Source: JADJVL01 sp046331545 (GTDB lineage: Bacteria; Acidobacteriota; Holophagae; Holophagales; Holophagaceae). Taken from it: 64,000 bases of DNA. A program made the translations under genes and the position numbers. Below, piece after piece: positions 8,974-17,221 of the stretch (position 1 is the first letter of the stretch; every line of letters starts with the position of its first letter). The notes beneath the pieces were generated by a model. That model worked only from the letters and a program-made list of their open reading frames with translations, was not told the origin of the DNA and did not search any database. Location: positions 744,001 through 808,000 of the forward strand of contig JAXLQR010000002.1 of the NCBI GenBank assembly GCA_046331545.1, written 5' to 3'.

Positions 8974-10374
8974 ATGACCCACCGCACCCCTCGCCACTTG
9001 CTCCTCCTCCCCGCCGCGGCCCTCGTGGTCGCCTGCGGCGGCGGCGGAGGGGGCGGGACCCCCGCGCCGGCCACCCCGGTCTCCGTGACGGTATCCCCCA
9101 CCACGCCCGCCCTGGCCACCGACGGAACCCAGGCCTTCAACGCCACCGTCACCGGGAGCTCGAACACCGGCGTGACCTGGACCATCCAGGAGGGCGCTGC
9201 GGGAGGCACCATCAGCCCCTCCGGCGCCTACACGGCCCCGGCGGTGGTGGCCAACGGCACCGGCACCTTCCACATCGTCGCCACCAGCCAGGCGGACCCC
9301 AGCAAGACCGCCACCGCCACGGTCACCGTGACGGCGCCGGCCCTCACGGCCTGGACCGCCCTGCCCCCGATGGGCCAGCCCCGCTACGGCCACACGGCGA
9401 CCCTGCTGCCCGACGGCAAGGTCCTCGTCGCCGGCGGCGCCGGCGACACGCCCCAGGCCCCCGCCACCGCCACCGCGGAGATCTTCAATCCCGCCACCGG
9501 GACCTTCACGCCCACGGGGTCCATGTCCACCATCCGCGCCTTCCACACCGCGGTGCTGCTCCCCAACGGGAAGGTGCTGATCTCCGGCGGCGGCATCAAC
9601 GGCTTCAACCCGGGCACGAAGAAGAGCCAGGAGCTCTACGACCCCGCCACGGAGACCTTCACCGCCACCGGCGACATGGTGAGCGCGCGCTCCAGCCATG
9701 CCTCCGTCCTGCTCCCCAACGGGAAGGTGCTCCACGTCGGTTCCGCCGGCACCGCCGCCGAGCTCTACGACCCCGCGACGGGCCAATGCGCCTCCACGGG
9801 CGCCATGAGCCAGGCCCGCTGGCGGGAGTGGACCAACGCGGTGCTGCTGACCAGCGGGAAGGTCCTGGTGGTGGGAGGCACCGAGGTGAGCGGGATCCCG
9901 AATCCGACCCACATCGCCGAGGTCTACGACCCCGCCGCCGGCACCTTCTCCAACAGCGGCGCCCTGCAGGCGAACCGCGCCCTGTTCCAGGCCCAGGCCC
10001 TGCCCGACGGCAAGGCCGCGGTGCTGAACGGCAGCGTCTATGTCGGCAATCAGGGCACCGGCTCGAAGACCGCCGAGGTCTGGGACCCCGCCACCGGCCA
10101 GTTCACCACGAATGCCGGCACCCAGGCCCGGGCGGGCTTCTTCTGGTGCCCCAGCGTGATGCGGGCTGACGGCGTGCCCATGCTCGGCAGCGGGTCCAGC
10201 CCGACCCTGTTGGACACCTTCAGCGCGACCCTCTCGGCCTACGCCCCGGCGCCCACCCTGCCCACCGGCGTGCCCTATTTCGCCGCGATGGTCCGGCTCA
10301 AGGGCGGAAAGATCCTGATCTGCGGAGGCGGCGCCGGCGGCTCCGCCTCCACCGGGGCCTTCCTCCTGCAGTAG
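8974..10374 (+). CDS. Kelch-repeat lipoprotein with N-terminal Ig-like domain
   Basis: The 466-residue protein has a lipoprotein signal with lipobox VVAC followed by a polyglycine linker, so it is probably exported and lipid-anchored. Residues 35-120 form a bacterial Ig-like domain (SVTVSPTTPALATDGTQAF). The rest is a Kelch/galactose-oxidase-type propeller: the core strand is repeated six times as variants of LLPNGKVLVVGG, each followed by an AELYDPATGTF-like segment. No copper or catalytic residues of galactose oxidase are evident. GAAGGAG lies just upstream of the ATG. It is likely a surface binding or adhesion protein. Confidence 0.85.
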   Translation: MTHRTPRHLLLLPAAALVVACGGGGGGGTPAPATPVSVTVSPTTPALATDGTQAFNATVTGSSNTGVTWTIQEGAAGGTISPSGAYTAPAVVANGTGTFHIVATSQADPSKTATATVTVTAPALTAWTALPPMGQPRYGHTATLLPDGKVLVAGGAGDTPQAPATATAEIFNPATGTFTPTGSMSTIRAFHTAVLLPNGKVLISGGGINGFNPGTKKSQELYDPATETFTATGDMVSARSSHASVLLPNGKVLHVGSAGTAAELYDPATGQCASTGAMSQARWREWTNAVLLTSGKVLVVGGTEVSGIPNPTHIAEVYDPAAGTFSNSGALQANRALFQAQALPDGKAAVLNGSVYVGNQGTGSKTAEVWDPATGQFTTNAGTQARAGFFWCPSVMRADGVPMLGSGSSPTLLDTFSATLSAYAPAPTLPTGVPYFAAMVRLKGGKILICGGGAGGSASTGAFLLQ

Positions 10375-10377
10375 CCC

Positions 10378-11376
10378 TCAGCGCGGTCCCGCGGACAGAT
10401 GAAGGAGCCGGGCGCCGACGGCGTCCGGCTCCAGGCCTTCCAGGCAGTCCCGCCGCTGGCAGCGCCGCTCCCGGCACGGGGAGCAGCCGATCCCGGTGCG
10501 CAGGACCTCGCCGGCCCCCGCCGGCAGGCCCGCCACCACGGGATCCGAGGGGCCGTAGAGCGCCGTGGCCGAGACGCCGAGGGCCACGGCGAGGTGCAGG
10601 AGCCCGGTGTCCGGGGCGATGACGTGGTCGGCCTGCCGAACCGCCGCGGCCAGCCGCCACCAGTCCAGTTCCGGGAGCGCGGGCACGCCGCTTTCCCGGG
10701 GCAGCCACGCCCGCAGGTCCGCCTCCTCGGGTCCAAGGCTCCAGCGCAGTTCGCAACGGCTTCGGAGCAGGGCGGCGAGGCGCAGCCAGTGACGGAGGGG
10801 CCAGCGCTTGATGGCGCCCCGCCGGCTCGCGCCGGGCACCAGCACGACGCGCGGACGGCCGTTCGCGGGCCACGCCTGGCCGGGATCGGGTAGGGGCGCG
10901 TCCTTCAGGACGGGCTGGAAGCGGCCCAGGCCCTCGATCCCCCGGCTGCGGCCGAAGGCCTCCGCGAGGCCGAGAGCCTGGTGGTAGCGGGTCTGGTGCC
11001 TCCACGGCAGCGGATGCGTCTGCAGCCAGCCTGCGCCCTCCCGGGTCACGCCGTCGCCCCAGCGCTCCTCGATGGCGGCCAGCTTCGGCACCAGGGCGGA
11101 TTTCAGGATCCCGTGGAAGTCCAGGGAGGCGTCGGCGCCCTGCACGAGGTCGGCGACGCGCCGCAGTTCCTTCCAGGCCTTGAGGGGGCTGGAGAGCTTC
11201 CGCCGCTGCACCACCACGGGCTCGAGCCAGGGCATGGGCTGGAGGAGGAAGGCATGGCGGTCCTCCACCACCGCCTGGAAGCGGGCCTCGGGGAAGGCCG
11301 CCCTCAGGTTGGCCCACGCGGGCAGGACGCGCAGGATGTCGCCCAGGGCGGAAAGGCGGAGGAGGACCAGGCGCAT
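10378..11376 (-). CDS. Glycosyltransferase family 9 (heptosyltransferase-like)
   Basis: The protein of about 332 residues is of the ADP-heptose:LPS heptosyltransferase superfamily. The N-terminus (MRLVLLRLSALGDILRVLPA) is the classical GT9 opening, and the C-terminal half carries the nucleotide-sugar site region (ADHVIAPDTGLLHLAVALGV). It probably acts on lipopolysaccharide core sugars at the cytoplasmic face. A start six codons upstream (11394) is possible; ATG 11376 fits the family better. A cysteine-rich stretch near the C-terminus (GCSPCRERRCQRRDCLEGL) resembles that seen in many GT9 proteins. It converges with the Kelch gene, with 3 bp between stops. Confidence 0.87.
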   Translation of the reverse strand: MRLVLLRLSALGDILRVLPAWANLRAAFPEARFQAVVEDRHAFLLQPMPWLEPVVVQRRKLSSPLKAWKELRRVADLVQGADASLDFHGILKSALVPKLAAIEERWGDGVTREGAGWLQTHPLPWRHQTRYHQALGLAEAFGRSRGIEGLGRFQPVLKDAPLPDPGQAWPANGRPRVVLVPGASRRGAIKRWPLRHWLRLAALLRSRCELRWSLGPEEADLRAWLPRESGVPALPELDWWRLAAAVRQADHVIAPDTGLLHLAVALGVSATALYGPSDPVVAGLPAGAGEVLRTGIGCSPCRERRCQRRDCLEGLEPDAVGARLLHLSAGPR

Positions 11377-11408
11377 GAGCCGAGTGTAGGGCATGCGAAG
11401 ATGCCCCC

Positions 11409-12221
11409 ATGGCCGAGTTCGCCCAGGACCACTCCAAGAGCCCGCCGCCCAGCGGACCCCTGGAGGCCTTCCTCCGGCGCTTCGCGCGGCTCAGCTACGC
11501 CGTCGTCGTGCTCCTGGTCTACGTGCTCGCCTCCGCCGCCCTGGGCCTCGCCCTCGCCCCGGTGCTCTGGGGCTGGCACCAGCTCTGGCCCATCGGCCAG
11601 GCCTGGACGCCGGTCTGGCGCTGGATCTGGCTTGGCTTCATCGGCGCCCTCAGCTTCTTCGGCTTCGGCCTGAACCTGCTCATCGTCGTCCCCGTCTTCA
11701 ACTTCCTGCTGCCCACCCGCGTGAAGCCCTTCAAGGGCGGCTACTACCAGCTCGTGGCGGTGCCCTGGTTCCTCCACAACGCGCTGTTCTACCTCGTGCG
11801 CTTCACCTTCCTGCCCTTCGTGACCCTGACGCCCTTCGGCGTCTGGTTCCTCAAGGCCATGGGGATGAAGATCGGCCGCCACGCCTTCATCAACACCGAG
11901 TACATCAGCGATCCCCAGCTCCTCACCATCGGCGACGACGCGGCCCTGGGCGGCTCGGTGCGCATCTTCGCCCACTACGGCGGCGGCGGAAACCTTGTGG
12001 TGAGCCCGGTGGTGATCGGCCCGAAGGCGACCCTGGGCGCGGGCTGCTGCGTCATGGGGGACGTGGAGGTAGGCGAGCGGGCCGTCATCCTCCCCCAGAG
12101 CGTCGTGCTGCCCGGCAGCCGCGTCCCCGCGGGCGAGACCTGGGGCGGCATCCCGGCGCGGCGGATCACGCGCGAGGAGATGGAGAGCATCAAGCGGCAG
12201 ATCGGCGGTCAGTTCGATTAG
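11409..12221 (+). CDS. Membrane-anchored hexapeptide-repeat (left-handed beta-helix) protein
   Basis: The 270-residue protein has at least two strong transmembrane helices in the N-terminal half (about residues 30-55 and 75-100) and possibly a third around residue 125. A C-terminal left-handed beta-helix follows, made of hexapeptide-like turns (IGDDAALGGSVRIF, VIGPKATLGAGCCVMGDVEV, and so on) and ending in GGIPARRI, a common end of acyltransferases of the LpxA/NeuD/NRPS-associated type. It is divergent from the GT9 gene, so it may modify an envelope glycan. The catalytic residue is not evident and the acyl donor is unknown. Confidence 0.75.
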   Translation: MAEFAQDHSKSPPPSGPLEAFLRRFARLSYAVVVLLVYVLASAALGLALAPVLWGWHQLWPIGQAWTPVWRWIWLGFIGALSFFGFGLNLLIVVPVFNFLLPTRVKPFKGGYYQLVAVPWFLHNALFYLVRFTFLPFVTLTPFGVWFLKAMGMKIGRHAFINTEYISDPQLLTIGDDAALGGSVRIFAHYGGGGNLVVSPVVIGPKATLGAGCCVMGDVEVGERAVILPQSVVLPGSRVPAGETWGGIPARRITREEMESIKRQIGGQFD

Positions 12222-12222
12222 C

Positions 12223-12381
12223 GGCGCTTTGGCCGCGTAGCGGCCTTAGCGCCGCTTATGCCGGAACGGCGTAGGGGCGCTTTGGCCGCGTAGCGGCCTT
12301 AGCGTCCCTTATGCCGGCACGGCGTAGGGACCGTTGGGCCGTAGAGCGGCCTTAGTGCTACTTGTGCCGACACGGCGCGAC
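12223..12381. repeat. Three tandem 53-bp palindromic (REP-like) repeats
   Basis: Units begin at 12223, 12276 and 12329. Unit 1 folds as GGCGCT and AGCGCC flanking GGCCGC-GTA-GCGGCC (12231-12245), a nested stem interrupted by TT/TT. A second small stem follows (GCCGGAACGGC). Unit 2 keeps the inner stem exactly and unit 3 is the most diverged. The array lies between the acyltransferase stop and the rnr start, both on the plus strand. It could act as transcription terminator, mRNA stabiliser or protein-binding site. No coding potential is seen. Confidence 0.85.
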
Positions 12382-12413
12382 GGGTGATGCTCCGAGGCAC
12401 GGTACGCTGACCC

Positions 12414-14750
12414 ATGGCGAAACACCCCAAGCCCCGATTCCAGCCCCGTTCCGAGGGCCGCAAGCCCGACCGCATGACCACCCGCCCGCCCCAGGCCGGC
12501 AAGCCGGGCTTCCGTCCCACCGAGACCTTCGAGGCGACGTTCCTCGGCCACCCCGAAGGCGTGGGCGGTTTCCTGCGTCCGGCGGGCATGGACAAGGCCG
12601 CCAGGATGGACCTGCTGGTGGACTGGCGGGAGGCCCACGGCGCCATCCATGGCGACAAGGTCCTGGCCGAAGTCAGCGGCGAGACCTTCGATGGGCGCCT
12701 GAGGGCCCGCATCCTCAACGTGCTCTCCCGCAGCACGGAGCCCCTGCCCGCCCTCCTCCAGAAGCAGGCGGTGGGAGGCTCGCTGCTGTGGCGGGCCATC
12801 CCCGTGGAGCCTCGCCTCTCCCAGCTCGTGAGCGTGGCCCCCACGGACCTCGCCGGAGACGGCGACTACGTCAGCGTGCTGCTGGATCCCGACCCCGAGG
12901 CGAAGCAGCTCCGCGGCACCGTGCTGGCGAAGCTGGGCCGGCCGACGGACCTGAAGATCGAGAACAAGCTCACCGCCGCCCTCTACAACCTGCGCACGAC
13001 CTTCCCCGACGCCGTGATGAAGGAGCTGGCCCCCTTCCCCACCGCGATCCCGGAAGAATGGGTGAAGGGCCGGGAGGACCTGCGGGACCTCGTCATCGTC
13101 ACCGTGGACCCGCCCACCGCCAAGGACTTCGACGACGCCATCTCCCTCGAAGTCCTCCCCGAGGAGGAGGGCGGCGGTTGGATCCTGGGCGTGCACATCG
13201 CCGACGTGAGCCACTACGTGCCGGAGAACGGGCCCCTGGACGTCGAGGCCCGGCTGCGGGGCACCTCGGTGTACTTCCCCGACGAGGCCATTCCCATGAT
13301 CCCGGAGCGCCTCAGCGGGGACCTCTGCAGCCTGCGGGAAGGCGTGGACAGACTGACCATGAGCGCGTGGATGACGGTCTCGCCCGGCCTCGAGGTCGTG
13401 GAGGCGCGCTTCACCGAGAGCGTCATCAAGAGCCGCAAGCGCCTCACCTACGACGAGGTAAAGGAGGCCTGCCTGGATCTCTCCACGCGCAAGCGCGCGG
13501 AGCTGGGGGACGAGGCCTGCGGCCTGCTGGACCAGTGCCTCGTGCTCTCCCGCCAGCTCACCCAGAAGCGCCTGGGCCGCGGCGCCCTGAACCTGGAGAC
13601 CGAGGAAACCGAGTTCGTCTTCGAGGAGGGCCGGCCCGTGGACGCGCGGAAGTACACCCACCACGAGGCCCACACCATGATCGAGGAGTTCATGCTGCTG
13701 GCCAACGAGGCAGTGGCGCGCTTCTTCTCGAGGAAGAAGATCCCGGCCATCTACCGCGTCCACGACACGCCGGACCCGCTGAAGCTGGAGGTCTTCAAGG
13801 AGATCGCCGGGACCTTCGGCCTGATGCGGCCCTACGACAATCCGACGCCGGAGGTGCTCAACGCGCTGCTGAAGAAGATCAGCGGCGGGCCCCTGGAGGT
13901 CATGCTCAACACGCTGCTGCTGCGCTCCCTGAAGAAGGCCGAGTACAGCGCCGACAACATCGGCCACTCGGGCCTGGCGCTGCAGGACTACCTGCATTTC
14001 ACGAGCCCCATCCGGCGCTATCCGGACCTCGTGACCCACCGCTACCTCCGCAAGGTCCTCAAGGGCGAGCCCCTGCCCGAGGGCCTGCACGGGCACCTCG
14101 CCATCATCGCCAAGCAGGCCAGCGACGCGGAGCAGAAGGCCACCGAGGCCGAGCGGGAGAACGACCGCTGGAAGACCTGCCTCCTCATGAAACCCAAGAT
14201 CGGCCAGAAGTTCGACGGTCGCATCCAGGGCTACAGCTTGAAGGTGATGTTCGTGCGGCTCGAATCCCCCTTCGTCGAGGTGGGCGTGCCCCTCGCCGCG
14301 CTCGGCGGCAACTTCGTCGTGGACGAGCACAAGTCCAAGGCCACGGGCATGCGCGGCCAGGCCGTGCTCTCCATCGGCGACGCCGTGAAGGTGGAGATCG
14401 TCGGCGTGGACGAGGACCTCCGTCGCGTCAGCGCCTGGGTCACCGAGGCCACCGCCCGGGACGACAAGGGCAAGCCCATGCGCTTCACGCCCGCCCTCGC
14501 CGCGCCCGCCACCCTGCGGGAGGCCGACTTCGTGCCTGAGCGGCGGGTGTCGAAGCACGAGCGCGGGGTCTCCCCCAGGGGCGGCCGTGCCGAAGGCCGC
14601 GAGGAGCGGCGGGGCGGGTTCAAGTCCAGGGACGAGAAACCGCGGAAGCCCAAGGGATCGGTGCGGGGACCGTCCGCGGGCCCGGCCCGGCCCAAGCGGG
14701 GGGCCGAGGCGTCGCGGCCGAAGCCGCCGGGACGGAAGAAGCGGAGCTAG
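12414..14750 (+). CDS. rnr: Ribonuclease R (RNase II family 3'-5' exoribonuclease)
   Basis: The 778-residue exoribonuclease degrades structured RNA. Cold-shock-like domains occupy the N-terminal third. The RNB catalytic domain starts near residue 220 and holds the Mg-binding signature TVDPPTAKDFDDAIS. The later conserved segment ALQDYLHFTSPIRRYPDLVT is intact. A C-terminal S1 domain (about 590-680) is followed by a long basic tail rich in Arg, Lys and Gly, as in many RNase R proteins. No clear ribosome-binding site precedes ATG 12414, and later in-frame starts are possible. The gene stands directly after the palindromic repeat array. Confidence 0.93.
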   Translation: MAKHPKPRFQPRSEGRKPDRMTTRPPQAGKPGFRPTETFEATFLGHPEGVGGFLRPAGMDKAARMDLLVDWREAHGAIHGDKVLAEVSGETFDGRLRARILNVLSRSTEPLPALLQKQAVGGSLLWRAIPVEPRLSQLVSVAPTDLAGDGDYVSVLLDPDPEAKQLRGTVLAKLGRPTDLKIENKLTAALYNLRTTFPDAVMKELAPFPTAIPEEWVKGREDLRDLVIVTVDPPTAKDFDDAISLEVLPEEEGGGWILGVHIADVSHYVPENGPLDVEARLRGTSVYFPDEAIPMIPERLSGDLCSLREGVDRLTMSAWMTVSPGLEVVEARFTESVIKSRKRLTYDEVKEACLDLSTRKRAELGDEACGLLDQCLVLSRQLTQKRLGRGALNLETEETEFVFEEGRPVDARKYTHHEAHTMIEEFMLLANEAVARFFSRKKIPAIYRVHDTPDPLKLEVFKEIAGTFGLMRPYDNPTPEVLNALLKKISGGPLEVMLNTLLLRSLKKAEYSADNIGHSGLALQDYLHFTSPIRRYPDLVTHRYLRKVLKGEPLPEGLHGHLAIIAKQASDAEQKATEAERENDRWKTCLLMKPKIGQKFDGRIQGYSLKVMFVRLESPFVEVGVPLAALGGNFVVDEHKSKATGMRGQAVLSIGDAVKVEIVGVDEDLRRVSAWVTEATARDDKGKPMRFTPALAAPATLREADFVPERRVSKHERGVSPRGGRAEGREERRGGFKSRDEKPRKPKGSVRGPSAGPARPKRGAEASRPKPPGRKKRS

Positions 14751-14814
14751 CGGTCCGTGGTGCGATCGGCGCAGTCCCGATCGAGCTGGTGGCTGCTGGT
14801 GCCGATGCGTTGGC

Positions 14815-15474
14815 CTAGGCCTTCCGCTTCGCGGCCCGCACGCAGGCCTCGATGATCCGCTCCAGCCCGAACTCGAAATGCGCGTCCGCCAGCTGCCGAC
14901 GGAGGTGGGGCCCGACGCGGGCGAGGGCGGGGAAACGGTCAGGATCCACCGGCACCGGCGGTGGCGCGGGATCGTGGAGGCGGCCGGGGCCGAGGGCCGT
15001 GTAGAGCAGGGCGCCATCCAGGTAGTGGCCGACGAGGCGGAAGAGGACCGCGGTGCCCTGGGGATCGAGGCCCGCCTCCCCCATGAGGGCGCAGAGCCGG
15101 TCGCAATACTCCAGCGTCGGTTCGGTCGTATAGGGCCGCGTGAGCATCAGGGGCCAGGCGTGGGGATGGCGCAGGGCGGCCTCCCGGTGCGACCAGGCGG
15201 TGCGGCGCAGGCGGTCCGGCCAGGCGCCCTCGGTGGGGATCTCGACTTCCTGGACGAGCAGGTCCATGACCGCGTCCAGCACCGCCTCCCGGCTGGGGAC
15301 GTGGTGGTAGAGGCTCATGGCCTCCACCTTGAGCTTCGCCCCCAAGGCCCGCATGGTGAGGCCTTGCAGGCCCTTGCGCTCGATGAGGCCGAGGGCCGCC
15401 CGGGCGATGCGCTCCCGGGTGAGGGGGGCCCGGCCCTGGGTGTTGGATCTCGGGGAGGGGGCTGTCACGGCCAT
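14815..15474 (-). CDS. TetR/AcrR-family transcriptional repressor
   Basis: The 219-residue regulator has an N-terminal helix-turn-helix (LTMRALGAKLKVEAMSLYHH, about residues 37-56) and a TetR_C-type ligand domain. I chose ATG 15474; an in-frame start at 15507 would put the coding sequence across the operators. The gene is divergent from the fatty-acid-hydroxylase-like gene, with two palindromic sites between them, so it very probably represses both genes and responds to a lipid-like or hydrophobic ligand. A 7-bp inverted repeat (CGATCGG/CCGATCG, 14763-14783) downstream may be a weak terminator. Confidence 0.88.
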   Translation of the reverse strand: MAVTAPSPRSNTQGRAPLTRERIARAALGLIERKGLQGLTMRALGAKLKVEAMSLYHHVPSREAVLDAVMDLLVQEVEIPTEGAWPDRLRRTAWSHREAALRHPHAWPLMLTRPYTTEPTLEYCDRLCALMGEAGLDPQGTAVLFRLVGHYLDGALLYTALGPGRLHDPAPPPVPVDPDRFPALARVGPHLRRQLADAHFEFGLERIIEACVRAAKRKA

Positions 15475-15480
15475 GGAGGA

Positions 15481-15527
15481 CTTTACATCGTAAGGGGGTC
15501 GATCCACAATTGTCCTTACAGTGTAAG
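15481..15527. promoter_or_regulatory. Two palindromic operators for the divergent TetR regulator
   Basis: CTTACAGTGTAAG (15515-15527) is a perfect 13-bp palindrome around a central G. TTACATCGTAA (within 15482-15494) is a second, related palindrome (TTAC-ATC-GTAA). The two are about 33 bp apart centre to centre, roughly three helical turns, and fill the gap between the two divergent start codons. This is the usual arrangement for TetR autoregulation plus control of the neighbouring target gene. Confidence 0.65.
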
Positions 15528-15542
15528 TCCAAGGAGCCTCCC

Positions 15543-16310
15543 ATGAAGACCGACGATCTGGTCGCCCTGCTCATCCTGGGCACCTTCCTCCTCTTCCTCG
15601 TCAGCGAGAAGTTCCTCCGGGCCCGGGAATTCCCGAACGTGCGCGGATGGAACCTCCTGGGGGTCGGGTTCTTCATCCTCATCATGGGCGTGGGAGCCTT
15701 GTTCCCGCTGCTGCTGCCTATGGACTGGATCGCGAAGCACAGCCTGCTGCCGGGGCAGAAGCTCGGCGTCCTCGGCGGCGTGCTCGTGGGCTACCCGGCG
15801 GTCTCCCTGGCCAGCGCCCTGGTGCACCGGGCCATGCACCGCTTCAACGTCCTCTGGCGCTGGATCCACCAGATGCACCACGCCCCGAACCGGGTGGACA
15901 TCCCCGGCGCCGTCCTCTTCCATCCCCTCGACATGATCCAGAACAACGCGGTCTCGATCGGCGTCACCGTGCTCCTGCTGGGCCTGCGCCCAGAAGCCGC
16001 CGCCTGGACGGGATTCGTCGCCATCTTCTACGGCCTCTTCCAGCACTGGAACGTGAAGACCCCCGCCTTCCTCGGCTACCTCATCCAGCGCCCCGAGAGC
16101 CACTGCGTCCACCACCAGAAGGACCTGCACGCCTACAACTACAGCGACTTCCCCCTCTGGGACATCCTCATGGGCACCTTCCGCAATCCCAAGGAATGGC
16201 AGGGCGAGGCGGGCTTCGAGGCGCCGGCGTCCCGAAGGTACGGGGCGATGCTGATCGGGCGGGACGTGAATCCGGGGACGGTCAACGGCGGTTCGAAGGC
16301 CGCCGCCTGA
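15543..16310 (+). CDS. Fatty acid hydroxylase/sterol desaturase-family membrane protein
   Basis: The 255-residue integral membrane di-iron enzyme shows the expected His clusters: HRAMH near residue 97, HQMHH near 113, and HCVHHQKDLHAYNYSD near 195. Hydrophobic helices precede and separate the clusters. AAGGAG lies 6 bp before ATG 15543. Members hydroxylate or desaturate lipids using O2. The substrate here is unknown. Control by the divergent TetR repressor is likely because operators occupy its promoter region. Confidence 0.87.
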   Translation: MKTDDLVALLILGTFLLFLVSEKFLRAREFPNVRGWNLLGVGFFILIMGVGALFPLLLPMDWIAKHSLLPGQKLGVLGGVLVGYPAVSLASALVHRAMHRFNVLWRWIHQMHHAPNRVDIPGAVLFHPLDMIQNNAVSIGVTVLLLGLRPEAAAWTGFVAIFYGLFQHWNVKTPAFLGYLIQRPESHCVHHQKDLHAYNYSDFPLWDILMGTFRNPKEWQGEAGFEAPASRRYGAMLIGRDVNPGTVNGGSKAAA

Positions 16311-16329
16311 GACCGGGCATGATGGGGGG

Positions 16330-16821
16330 GTGACCACGCCTCCACCCGTCCGCTGCCTCGGCGTCGACCCCGGCTCCCTCGCCTGCGGCTGGGCGGTGGT
16401 CTCGCGCTTCGGCTCGCGCCTCGAGCTGATCGAGGCCGGCGTCATCCGCTCTTCCCGCGGCGCGGACTTCGACCAGCGGGCCCTGCGCATCCACCAGCGC
16501 CTCAGCGAGGCGATCGCGGCGCACCAGCCGTCGTTCATGGCGGTGGAATCCCCCTTCGTGGAGAAGAACGCGGCCACGGCCCTCAAGCTCGGCCAGATCC
16601 GCGGCGGCATCCTCCTCACCGCCGCCCTGCACGGCCTTCCCGTGGGCGACTACAATCCCATGCAGGTGAAGAAGGCCGTCAGCGGCTACGGCTGGGCCGC
16701 CAAGGAGCAGGTCGGCAAGATGGTCATGATGCTCCTCAACCTCAAGGAGCCCCTGCCCAGCGACGCGGCGGACGCGGCGGCCGTGGCCATCGGGCACCTG
16801 CTCGCGACGCGAAGGGTGTGA
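16330..16821 (+). CDS. ruvC: Holliday junction endodeoxyribonuclease RuvC
   Basis: The 163-residue protein resolves Holliday junctions with RuvAB. All four acidic active-site residues of the RNase H fold can be placed: Asp13 (GVDPG), Glu73 (VESPF), Asp145 and Asp148 (SDAADAAA). The length is typical. The start is a GTG 19 bp after the preceding gene. ruvA and ruvB are not nearby, so the usual ruvCAB cluster is broken. Confidence 0.95.
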   Translation: MTTPPPVRCLGVDPGSLACGWAVVSRFGSRLELIEAGVIRSSRGADFDQRALRIHQRLSEAIAAHQPSFMAVESPFVEKNAATALKLGQIRGGILLTAALHGLPVGDYNPMQVKKAVSGYGWAAKEQVGKMVMMLLNLKEPLPSDAADAAAVAIGHLLATRRV

Positions 16822-16902
16822 GGCGATTCCCAATCGCATGACGGGATGGGACTCTCCGAGCAGGTCGAACGGCCACGCTCTAATGCCGTTGACCTTCCAC
16901 AG

Positions 16903-16950
16903 GCATGCGCGTCCACCGCGGCGGCTTCATGCCGCGGCGGACACGCGTGC
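16903..16950. repeat. 20-bp inverted repeat (large hairpin)
   Basis: The arms 16903-16922 and 16931-16950 pair at 17 of 20 positions around an 8-base loop. On the minus strand two of the three mismatches become G-U wobbles, so RNA from that strand would fold better. There is no adjacent T-run, so it is not a standard terminator. Confidence 0.65.
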
Positions 16951-17023
16951 GGGCAAGCGAAGCGCGCCAGGGACATGAACCATGCAATGGCCGGGACGCC
17001 TCCCGAACACGCCACCCCCAACA

Positions 17024-17050
17024 CCAAAAAGGGCACCGAAGGGTGCCCTT
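17024..17050 (-). terminator. Rho-independent terminator (minus strand)
   Basis: On the minus strand AAGGGCACC/GGTGCCCTT-type arms (17029-17037 and 17042-17050) form a strong hairpin followed by TTTTT (17030-17024 side). It lies about 170 bp downstream of the DUF255 gene stop, so it would end that transcript or that of an unrecognised small RNA. Confidence 0.75.
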
Positions 17051-17221
17051 GTGGGGGTCGCATGGTTGCCGGCGTGACTCCCGGGAGCATCCGCTCGACA
17101 CCATGGAAGGGGCAGGCAGGGAAAGGTCGCCCCGTTAAGTGAAGAAGAAACCCGGAGGATCGTTCTTCATGCCCAGAAGGTACGTCCCGGCGACGGTGCT
17201 TCAAGGGGAAATTTGCGCGAA

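Larger units (their letters stand above)
16822..17221. other. 400-bp intergenic region between convergent genes
   Basis: It holds a long inverted repeat (16903-16950) and a minus-strand terminator (17024-17050). No frame with good coding character or ribosome-binding site was found. The stretch nearest the DUF255 gene is locally AT-richer (around 17140-17220). It could hide a small non-coding RNA, but no family is recognised. Confidence 0.5.

Noticed and set aside
12223..12381. Tandem repeats as a possible CRISPR array
   Set aside because: Three units abut without unique spacers, and each is a nested palindrome, so they are not CRISPR repeats.
15475..15507. Longer start for the TetR regulator at 15507
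   Set aside because: It would place the operators inside the gene and adds non-conserved residues.
17135..17170. Minus-strand frame of 11 residues with three consecutive Phe (MKNDPPGFFFT), followed about 100 bp later by a terminator, resembling a Phe leader peptide
   Set aside because: No Phe biosynthesis or pheST gene lies downstream on that strand; the terminator is followed by antisense ruvC. The ribosome-binding site is poor, so it is probably chance.
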